Positions 58,101 through 64,000 of a DNA stretch of 64,000 nt are shown here, piece after piece. The stretch covers positions 163,305 through 227,304 of the forward strand of contig NZ_FOCP01000003.1 in assembly GCF_900110145.1 (NCBI RefSeq), written 5' to 3'. This DNA is from Nitrosomonas marina (GTDB taxonomy: Bacteria > Pseudomonadota > Gammaproteobacteria > Burkholderiales > Nitrosomonadaceae). Each line of letters begins with the position of its first letter. The first letter of the stretch is position 1. Under the pieces are notes generated by a model. It did no database searches, was not told the DNA's origin, and was given only the letters and a program-made list of their open reading frames with translations. The position numbers were made by a program, and so were the translations under genes.

Positions 58101-60802
58101 TCACCGCCATCCAAATTGTCACTGCCGCCAGTACCATATAAACCATCATTGCCAGCACCACCAGATAATACGTCGTTGCCCTCACCACCGGTTAATGAAT
58201 CATTACCATCACCACCACTCAGGTTATCGTTACCGCTGGCTCCGGCAATGATGTCGTCTCCGGCTAAACCTTCAATAATATCGTCCGTCTCGAATCCCGT
58301 CAGATTGTCGTCACCAGTTGTACTTTCTATCACCATCGATCTGACCGTTGAAATCCCCCAACTGGTTCCATCACTGAATTCAATGTTTTCCAGCACATAT
58401 GTACCGGCAAGATCACCATAGAAATAATTAAAAATCGACACTACTTCTCCAGTGGTTTCTACGATTAAATCCAGACTGTTTAGATTACGGGCCGCTGAGA
58501 CGTTTTCCGGTGTTATACCTTCCAAAAAGCGTAATACATCATGGTTATCGTCCCCATAATTATTATTAATGGATATATCGCCATCGCCCAGTGCAAAGAG
58601 ATACGTGTCGTTACCACGGTCACCGCGCAAATGATCGTTATTTCCACCGCCACCGCGCAGGATGTCATCACCGTCACCACCCATCAGTAAATCACGGCCG
58701 CCTCCACCAAACAGGATATCGTCCCCGCTACTGCCGCTTAAATTGTCGTTACCGGCACCGCCGTTCAGAATATCATTACCGATAAACCCGGATAAGCTGG
58801 CATAGCCCGGTTCACTGAAAACAATATCGTCGTTCGCACCGGTCATTTGATCGCGCCAGATAATACTCACACCCAGACCCTGCAGAATCGTACTGGTTTG
58901 TTCACCAGCAGCGTCTGCATCAATCCAGTTTCTCAACAAATCCAGACCGTTCCAACCTTTATCCTGCAATATTTCACCGGCATATTTGTTCAGTTCGATC
59001 AAATCAGCCAATGCAGCAGCGGGGTCAGCCGCTTTTTGACTGTCTAGCAATGCAACCATGGCCGAGAAATCCACGTAAACTTCGGATGATTCATTCACTT
59101 TTAGCGCGATTTCATCCAGATATGGTGAAAGCCGCGTTTGCAGAATCAAACTGCCATAGACTGATTCTTTCAATAATTCATAGCTTTGATGCATGAATTC
59201 GATCTGCTGGGTTGACAAGGTAACATAGACTCTTTTTGTTCCCAGCATGCCGGGTACCGGATTGACCGTATTGCTGAATCCATTACCCAATGTTACTTTG
59301 TCAGCATCGACAGTCACGAAAGATGTACCGTTAAATCGCTCCAGGATACTGATCGTCTCAACAATCTCTTGCTGTTGTTGCAACATCTGTTGGTATTCAG
59401 TGCGCGCTTCAGCGCTGAGCGAATCCAGAAAAGCGGTGTCCGTGGTGTTCCAGTAAGCCAGGTGCGCATCATGATCCGACCATGATTGACCGGGCAACAG
59501 GTATAACAATAAAAAATTCTGGTCGGCGGCCTGTTCGACGCTGGTCTTCATCGTAGACGTCTGCGCCCATGAAAATAACAAATCATCAAGCAAAGCCAGT
59601 TGGCCAGCAAGACTGCTTTGACCGGCATAATTTGTCAGCACATTTGCCAAAGCCGGCGACAGGCTAGCTGCCTCACGTAAATCGCGCACTAAGCCGGATG
59701 CTTTGCTATCGGGCAGACTTTTGGCTTCTTCGGTCAACGAAATGCTGTTGGTAAATTCACGGTAAAACGAATTGTTCGCCAAATCCAGATTGCCCGTCTG
59801 CCCCTCGCCATCGACGGTTAAATGCGCTGCTGCTGCCGTTTGCACATTGCCGTTGCCGAAATTAACGTTCTGGTTGGCGGCATTCAGGTCGACACTCACA
59901 ATGCCGAGTTCCGCCAGGGAAAACAATTCATTAGCGGTTGAAATCCCGTTCTGGTTGAAATCGCGCCATACCTGAACCAATGCAAACGCTTCATCGCTCG
60001 TATCAAACACTCCATCAGCATTTGAATCCAGATCGCCCAGCGCATCGAAGCCGTTTGTCGCCAATACGCCACTGTTTGTTACCGTATCAACCCCAAACAA
60101 TTCCGCACCGGTATCGATCGTACCATTGTCATTACGATCACGTACCAGGAAACCGTCATCACTATTAACCCAGCCTGTGCCGGTCCTGATACCGTCGCCA
60201 TCATGGTCAAAGACCACCACAGTATTGCCAATGCCAATGGTTTCGATGCCGTCGTTATCAAGATCGAGCACCAATGGATCTGTGCGGGGTGGCATCCAGT
60301 TTTTAGATTGGTTGTAGAAGCTGTCGATCGAAGAATTAATACCAAAAAAACTGTCCCCTATCAAATAACCCAGATTATTTAACATTGGTGTAGCAGCACC
60401 TAGAATTATGAATATCGAACCCGGTAATGCGGAAACTGGAAATGTTACCAACGTACTACCTATAGCATTTGACAATGCAGCGTAGTCCTCCCAGGTATAT
60501 TCATTATCTGATCCCGCTTGTGCCATTTGGCCCAATGATAATACTTGTGCAAGTTTACCTAAAGGAAATGAAACTGCAGTCCAGTTTTTAACACTTGGAA
60601 TTATTACCATATAGGCTACTGCGGCCGACATATTATTTATGGTAACAGTAGGAGCACCATTAACCACTAATGTATCGGTAGCATCCTTTCCTATATCTAC
60701 AGAAGAAGCCACTGCCCCAGCACCACTTGCTGCCGACTCTATTGCAGAATGAGCTTCATCAGAATATTGATTGATCAAACTATCAGGAATTTTTCTACTC
60801 AA
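55010..60802 (-). CDS. Giant RTX calcium-binding protein (1930 residues), seven repeated modules
   Basis: The N-terminal 170 residues have hydrophobic patches. At about 175-310 come Asp-rich Ca2+ loops (DPLVLDLDNDGIET, DHDGDGIRT, DRNDNGTIDTG, DLDSNADG). A helical domain (about 310-660) leads to RTX repeats (GGxGxDxLxG nonapeptides) from about 670 to 1880. There are seven modules of about 175-185 residues, each an RTX block followed by a haemolysin-related linker such as YLFAAGDGNVMISNYDT and LDAIEFADGxSW. A Ca2+-folded secreted adhesin- or toxin-like protein is expected; the C-terminal 50 residues fit a type I secretion signal. No HlyB/HlyD genes lie in the window. The start is TTG, overlapping the upstream stop as TTGA. 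No catalytic domain recognised. Confidence 0.85.
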   Translation of the reverse strand: MSRKIPDSLINQYSDEAHSAIESAASGAGAVASSVDIGKDATDTLVVNGAPTVTINNMSAAVAYMVIIPSVKNWTAVSFPLGKLAQVLSLGQMAQAGSDNEYTWEDYAALSNAIGSTLVTFPVSALPGSIFIILGAATPMLNNLGYLIGDSFFGINSSIDSFYNQSKNWMPPRTDPLVLDLDNDGIETIGIGNTVVVFDHDGDGIRTGTGWVNSDDGFLVRDRNDNGTIDTGAELFGVDTVTNSGVLATNGFDALGDLDSNADGVFDTSDEAFALVQVWRDFNQNGISTANELFSLAELGIVSVDLNAANQNVNFGNGNVQTAAAAHLTVDGEGQTGNLDLANNSFYREFTNSISLTEEAKSLPDSKASGLVRDLREAASLSPALANVLTNYAGQSSLAGQLALLDDLLFSWAQTSTMKTSVEQAADQNFLLLYLLPGQSWSDHDAHLAYWNTTDTAFLDSLSAEARTEYQQMLQQQQEIVETISILERFNGTSFVTVDADKVTLGNGFSNTVNPVPGMLGTKRVYVTLSTQQIEFMHQSYELLKESVYGSLILQTRLSPYLDEIALKVNESSEVYVDFSAMVALLDSQKAADPAAALADLIELNKYAGEILQDKGWNGLDLLRNWIDADAAGEQTSTILQGLGVSIIWRDQMTGANDDIVFSEPGYASLSGFIGNDILNGGAGNDNLSGSSGDDILFGGGGRDLLMGGDGDDILRGGGGNNDHLRGDRGNDTYLFALGDGDISINNNYGDDNHDVLRFLEGITPENVSAARNLNSLDLIVETTGEVVSIFNYFYGDLAGTYVLENIEFSDGTSWGISTVRSMVIESTTGDDNLTGFETDDIIEGLAGDDIIAGASGNDNLSGGDGNDSLTGGEGNDVLSGGAGNDGLYGTGGSDNLDGGDGTDMLFGGAGDDILRGGTGANDHMRGDAGNDTYLYAAGDSNTTINNHDKGDSHDVLRFMEGITPADVTVSRNTYSLLLSILTTGERITVTNYFYLDTSSSYMLDAIEFSDGTSWDSSTVKQLALTGTDSNDTMYGFASDDIINGLGGEDTINGREGEDIIYGGSGNDYLYGVEGNDTLLGGDGSDSVHGGMGDDILSGGAGSNDILSGDEGNDIYLFSVGDGNTTISNYDTDTNSNDVLRFDTDINPDDVQVSRVGQNLYLTVLGTGEIISIQYHFYGDQYKLNSVEFADGTSWDSEVLAYLVLTGTEGADYITGFATDDTINGLDGNDILRGDGGNDVVNGGDGADQVYGGAGDDTLSGDSGDNDTLDGGTGNDIYLFAAGDGKTTINNYDTGASRHDVLQFDTGIGPGIVLVSRFGNDLRLSLEGTSEIITVKNHFIAGNQYMLNAVEFADGTSWNSIVLAQMALMGTEGNDSIIGFASDDTINGLDGNDTLYGGDGNDVIDGGAGADRLYGNLGDDILSGGSGSNDTLDGGAGNDTYLFAAGDGNVMISNYDTDANSQDILRFDSDISPDDILATRTGSYDLALTLQSTGEKITVSYFFYLDTAHPTYRLDAIEFADGVSWNPDTVMQKVLQGTDGVDVINGSADEDTIDGLGGNDTIYGKSGNDILYGGTGDDYLNGYAGNDRLDGGNGNDRLFGGSGDDILSGGTGSSDTLDGGAGNDTYLFAAGDGNVMISNYDTDANSQDVLRFDSGISPDDILATRTGSYDLALTLQSTGEKITVSYFFYLDTAHPSYSLDAIEFADGASWNPDTVMQKVLQGTDGVDVINGFANEDTIDGLGGNDTIYGKSGNDTLYGGSGDDYLNGYDGNDLLEGGEGADRLYGSSGDDILSGGAGSNDTLDGGSGNDTYVFAIGDGNDSISNYDTNALSIDVLQFANISYENLWFSRSSNDLEIYVVGTNDQITISNWYSNNSFKLDQIYAGTSSLSNEETDQLVSAMSSYSAPIGEGAVISQDVMEILQPVFSAVWM
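55500..56475 (-). repeat. Recently duplicated 555-base module within the RTX gene
   Basis: The segments 55500-55920 and 56055-56475 are nearly identical at an exact offset of 555 bases (185 codons). By hand I count about 15 differences over roughly 420 bases. Outside these bounds, similarity drops to the level of the other modules. The period is a whole number of codons, so the frame is kept. Confidence 0.85.
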
Positions 60803-61143
60803 CTCACGACCCCAAATTGTTGTCTTAATCTTATTGTTTCACCTTCAAAAAACAAGATAAACAAAGTAGTAACACAAAGCGCTATCCCAATACCCTCAAA
60901 GAATCTGAAATATTTCTCCAACTTACTATTCTCTTTTCTACGTCCAGTTATTCTAGGTACAGCATTTTTAATTTCTAGAATAAATCCATCTTTCATAAAA
61001 AATAATCTTGAAATTAATGCAGAAATTACAATGCTAATAAACAACAACTTGAGCCATGGATGATTAGCTAAAACTGGAAATATCTTAATAGTAAAGGCAA
61101 ACAATGCCCCCAAAATTAGAAACACACTTGTCCACAAATTCAT
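60799..61143 (-). CDS. Small membrane protein upstream of the RTX gene
   Basis: A 114-residue protein with three hydrophobic segments (SVFLILGALFAFTIKIFPVL, LLFISIVISALISRLFF and GIALCVTTLFILFFEG) and a basic loop (PRITGRRKENSKLEKYFRF). AGGAGG lies 8 bases before the ATG at 61143, which decides the start. Its TGA overlaps the RTX start (TTGA), so the two are one unit. No family recognised. An accessory or immunity-like function for the RTX protein is inference from position only. Confidence 0.7.
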   Translation of the reverse strand: MNLWTSVFLILGALFAFTIKIFPVLANHPWLKLLFISIVISALISRLFFMKDGFILEIKNAVPRITGRRKENSKLEKYFRFFEGIGIALCVTTLFILFFEGETIRLRQQFGVVS

Positions 61144-61305
61144 CAATCAGGCCTCCTTAGTTTTGAAATTATTCTAAAATTAAGAATCAAAAATTAATTA
61201 GCTCAACAATTAAGCAATAAACAGAATTATTCGAAATCCATGTTGACCACTTATTAGTGGTAATTTGTCTAAATCTAACTTTTCTTAGATAGAATCAACT
61301 AATAG

Positions 61306-61327
61306 CCTAAACCCTAAACCCTAAACC
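61306..61327. repeat. Three-copy CCCTAAA repeat
   Basis: cctaaaccctaaaccctaaacc: three tandem heptamers of the form CCCTAAA, the same unit as plant-type telomeres. In a bacterium it is most likely a chance or slippage repeat. Confidence 0.85.
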
Positions 61328-61629
61328 TCTATTCGCTCTCGACCAGTTTAAAGATTATGGAATCGTCAATAAACTCGTTGCAATCCACACACTCAACGAA
61401 AAAACAGTACTCAGCGATTCTATTAAATGAACATAATAAAATGTCTAGAAAACAGGGAGTTCTAAAATCTGTAGGCATGGACGGTAATACCTCAATGAAG
61501 CAAGTATCTAACTTATTAGAAACGGATAATTGAATAAAATCTTAAATTTGCCCAAGAAAAATTATTGAATTGAATTTGACCTGATAGTCACTCCCGATAA
61601 ACCGGTAACTGTCCGATCAAGTTTAAATC

Positions 61630-61740
61630 AGTATATGTAACGGTGTTAACACCAAGGGACTTTGTCGTACTTTAACTGCCAAGCGATTTTGTCGTATTCA
61701 ATAATTACCAAGGGAAATTGACGGATCTATTTGATCAGTG
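61630..61740 (+). repeat. Short direct repeats at the presumed end of an ISNCY-like element
   Basis: Three related phrases follow each other: caagggactttgtcgtac, caagcgattttgtcgtat and caagggaaattgacg, spaced about 30-40 bases. Multiple direct repeats of this type are often found at the ends of such elements as transposase binding sites. Boundaries are approximate. Confidence 0.4.
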
Positions 61741-61783
61741 ATTTTCTAAATATTCCATTGTGTTTATTCGGAGGTCACAAAGG

Positions 61784-62122
61784 ATGATTATTATGGATTC
61801 AAAAGCTCAGCTCGTTGTAGATGTGATTGCTAAAGTCTCACAAGGAAAAGTGAGTATTATTAACACTGTCAAGCTGTTGAATAAATCACGTCGGACAATA
61901 GAACGCTACCTTCAGTGGTATCAACAAGCTGGTATTCAGTTTGTCGTTCATCGTAATACTGGCAGAGCACCTTCCAATAAAACACCTGAATGCCTGAAAA
62001 GGCAGGTTCAGTCTCTTATAAAAGAAAAATACTATGATGTGAATTTGCAACATCTTGCTGAGCTCTTAGACACGAACGAAAATATCCAGGTAAAGCGAGC
62101 TGTATATTCCGGCCCAACGTGA
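61784..62122 (+). pseudogene. ISNCY-type transposase, N-terminal fragment
   Basis: About 112 residues begun at ATG 61784 (GGAGGT 8 bases upstream). Features: a helix-turn-helix region (LVVDVIAKVSQGKVSIINTV, LNKSRRTIERYLQWYQQ) then NTGRAPSNKTPECLKRQVQS and LIKEKYYDVNLQHLAELLD. This is the start of an ISNCY-like transposase; the catalytic DDE part is missing, so it is truncated after VKRAVYSGPT. Confidence 0.65.
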
Positions 62123-62228
62123 ACAAATATTCTGGTTGAAGATGAACATTTTTGCTAATTTTCCGGAATCGCTGTTCAACATGGCCAGAATTTTTTCAAC
62201 GCATTGTTTTTAATTTAGTTTGCTAAGC

Positions 62229-62249
62229 TGTCCGCCTTTTGGGCGGCAG
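62229..62249. other. Stem-loop just before istA
   Basis: tgtccgcc-tttt-gggcggca gives a short GC-rich stem (about 62229-62249). It lies 25-45 bases before the IS21 transposase start and may limit read-through transcription into the element. Confidence 0.4.
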
Positions 62250-62273
62250 ACATTGGCAGCCAAGAGGATAACA

Positions 62274-62783
62274 ATGCGCAATATCAGAGAAGTTTTACGC
62301 TTGCGACTGGGCGCCAGGTTGAAATACCGGCAGATCAGTCAAAGCACGAAAGTGAGTATGGGCAGCATCGAGAAGCCGCTATCTCGCGCGGGGGAACTGG
62401 GCCTGTCCTGGCCTTTGCCTGATAACCTGGACGATGCCGGCCTGGCTCGCCTGTTTTATCCATCGTCTGACACCACGGTATCATCGCGGCATATTAAGCC
62501 TGACTGGTCAGTCGTTCACCAGGAGCTCAAACGCAAAGGCATGACCAGGCAGTTGCTGTGGGAAGAATATACGGCCGCCCATCCCAACCGTTGTTGCAGT
62601 TACTCGCAATACTGCGACCGTTACCGTCACTGGCTGGAAAAGCAAAAGCGCTCCATGCGCCAGACGCATAAGGCTGGTGAGAAATACTTGGTCGATTATT
62701 GTGGGCAAAGCGTACCGATCATTAACGCGGCCAGTGGCAAGGTAATCTCCCCATTATTAACCGAAGCCAAAAGTAGAAGCTAA
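62274..62783 (+). pseudogene. istA: IS21-family transposase IstA, truncated
   Basis: ATG 62274 (GAGGA upstream) begins MRNIREVLRLRLGARLKYRQ. This is followed by the IS21 helix-turn-helix and the region up to the first catalytic Asp (YLVDYCGQSVPIINAASGKV). The similarity then ends near 62743 and the frame runs out in unrelated sequence. About two thirds of IstA and all of IstB are missing. The break coincides with the IS3-type element, which probably inserted there. Confidence 0.75.
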
Positions 62784-63609
62784 TGCGCTAATTGAGCAAG
62801 TTTTTGTTTTGGTGTTATTCCCCTGATGGCAGTATTTGGCCGTTCATGATTATAGGGCCACAGCCATTTAGTTGCATAGTCCCGAACTTCAGCGATAGAC
62901 TCAAAGCAGTGATGGTTCAACCAGTCATAGCGCACTGTTCTATTGTAGCGCTCGATGTAGGCGTTCTGTTGAGGATTGCCTGGTTGAATGAATGATAGCT
63001 GTATGTCGTTCTTTTCCGCCCAGGCAATTAGCGCGCCACTGATGTATTCTGGCTCATTGTCACAGCGAAGCCGATTGGGTTTGCCACGCCATTCGATCAA
63101 GCGGTTTAGCGTACGAATAACACGCTCTGAAGGTAAGGAAAAATCACTTCAATACCCAGCCCCTCTCGGTTACAGTCATCGAGTATATTTAATAACCGAA
63201 AGCTGCGGCCATCTTCCATCCGATCGTGCATAAAATCCATTGATCAGGTTTCATTGATTGTTGATGGCACCGTCAGCTCTTCAGGTCTGTCACGTTTGAG
63301 CCGCTTTCTCGGTTTAATCCGCATATTCAATTCCAGCTCCCGATATATACGGTAAACGCGCTTGTGGTTCCAGGGAAAACCTTTTACGTTGGGCAAATAC
63401 AGAAAGCATAACCCGAACCCCCAGTTCCGCTGGTTGTGTGTCAGCCGTAACAGCCAATCAGCTATGAGGCGATTATCAGCACAGAGCCTGGCCAGGTAAC
63501 GATAGCAGGTTTCACTGATACCATAGATCTCGCAAACCATACGGATACTCGCTTTTCTTTGCTTAACAGCCTGTATTGCCAGTTCGCGCCGCCGTCGGGG
63601 CGCTACCAC
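62780..63609 (-). pseudogene. IS3-family transposase orfB, broken
   Basis: Reading down from 63609: an orfB start (MVAPRRRRELAIQAVKQRKA, SIRMVCEIYGISETCYRYLA), then RELELNMRIKPRKRLKR and STINET, where TGA at 63244-63246 replaces a Trp. The same frame goes on as SMDFMHDRMEDGRSFRLLNI, shifts by one base near 63145-63150, and ends with RGKPNRLRCDNEPEYISG, IQPGNPQQNAYIERYNRT and NTAIRGITPKQKLAQLAH. The DDE residues are present but the stop and frameshift inactivate it. Confidence 0.85.
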
Positions 63610-63869
63610 TTTTTTCGAGCGCCTCCTTGCGTAACTCGGACTTTAACCGCTCTTCGGCATACATCTTTTTCAATCGGCGGCTCTCTTCCTCAAGCTCTTT
63701 GAACCGCGCTATCATCGATGTATCCATACCGCCGTATTTGCTGCGCCATTTGTAAAATGTCGCACTACTCATACCCATGTTCACGGCACAATTCAGGCAC
63801 CGGTACGCCTGCCTCAGCCTGTTTGAGTATCGTCATGATCTGACTGTCACTGAATTTCGATTTCTTCAT
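63563..63869 (-). pseudogene. IS3-family transposase orfA, frameshifted
   Basis: ATG 63869 (GGAGG upstream) starts MKKSKFSDSQIMTILKQAEA and GVPVPELCREHG, a standard orfA helix-turn-helix. An extra T near 63770-63776 breaks the frame, which resumes as MSSATFYKWRSKYGGMDTSM and continues into a leucine-zipper-like helix. It overlaps orfB as usual in IS3 elements. Confidence 0.8.
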
Positions 63870-63905
63870 TGCAGAACCTCCTGTCTATAAATTACAAGAA
63901 AATTC

Positions 63906-64000
63906 GTAAGCGTCCGGCGCGACCATCTATAATTTTTCTTGTTTTAATGCTTCGATAAATTCCGGCGTTAACGGCAACAACTCATCAATACGGCTATTAG
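63906..64000 (-). mobile_element. End of an IS66-like element with transposase C-terminus
   Basis: On the minus strand from the window edge, NSRIDELLPLTPEFIEALKQ then EKL and a stop (63927-63929) matches the C-terminus of IS66-type TnpC transposases. Just beyond, gtaagcgtccggcgcgacc (63906-63924) begins with GTAAGCG, the usual IS66 terminal repeat. The rest of the element lies outside the window. Confidence 0.65.

Larger units (their letters stand above)
61144..61783. other. AT-rich intergenic region before the insertion-sequence cluster
   Basis: About 640 bases without a gene. It holds the 7-base CCCTAAA repeat (listed separately) and probably the promoter of the RTX unit near its left end. 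The right part (61600-61740) has short repeated phrases (aagggactttgtcg, caagcgattttgtcg, caagggaaattgacg) typical of the outer end of an insertion sequence. Confidence 0.45.

Noticed and set aside
55350..58780. Possible CRISPR-like repeat array
   Set aside because: The repeats are in-frame coding repeats of RTX nonapeptides and modules, not short repeats with unique spacers.

Overview
The window most likely comes from an ammonia-oxidising betaproteobacterium of the Nitrosomonas group. The evidence is a cytochrome P460 gene, the exosortase A (XrtA/PEP-CTERM) exopolysaccharide genes, the dnaQ-rnhA-methyltransferase-gloB and ruvC-ruvA-ruvB blocks in betaproteobacterial style, and moderate-to-low GC content. 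Identities are read from protein motifs. No database search was run.

Layout. 1-170: 3' end of a Maf/YceF nucleotide pyrophosphatase. 682-10623: a + strand XrtA-associated exopolysaccharide cluster: O-glycosylation ligase, asparagine-synthase-like amidotransferase, two glycosyltransferases, an AlgD-type GDP-mannose 6-dehydrogenase, a transglutaminase-like protein, a methyltransferase and a polysaccharide deacetylase. 10642-20170: a small unknown protein, a small lipoprotein, NhaC antiporter, TPR protein, dnaQ, rnhA, a methyltransferase, gloB, cytochrome P460, mgtE and mtgA. 20849-27596 (minus): a membrane-anchored unknown, ruvB-ruvA-ruvC, yebC, glmS and glmU. 27829-34720 (minus): the complete ATP synthase operon atpIBEFHAGDC, with a clear promoter and terminator. 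34921-37070: an MsbA-like ABC exporter and a small parvulin.

From about 37 kb the region is more accessory: a TonB-dependent receptor, a degenerate IS5-type transposase, a secreted amidohydrolase, a MerC-like protein behind a Zur-like palindrome, a small cation diffusion facilitator, a broken Imm40-like immunity gene, a cNMP-binding patatin phospholipase, a secreted class 3 lipase, an SLC13 transporter, a glycine-zipper membrane protein, a second patatin and pyruvate kinase. 55010-61143 (minus) is a two-gene unit: a small membrane protein and a 1930-residue calcium-binding RTX protein made of seven repeated modules, two of them nearly identical in DNA. 61784-64000 is a scrapyard of insertion sequences (ISNCY-like, IS21, IS3 and IS66 fragments).

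The points most worth a second look are: ruvC, whose catalytic N-terminus can only be included if translation starts at ATT; the P460 with Ala where N. europaea (from memory) has a distal Glu; the Zur-like box before the MerC gene; the RTX protein and its overlapping small membrane partner; and the Imm40-like pseudogene. I see no CRISPR array, tRNA or rRNA.
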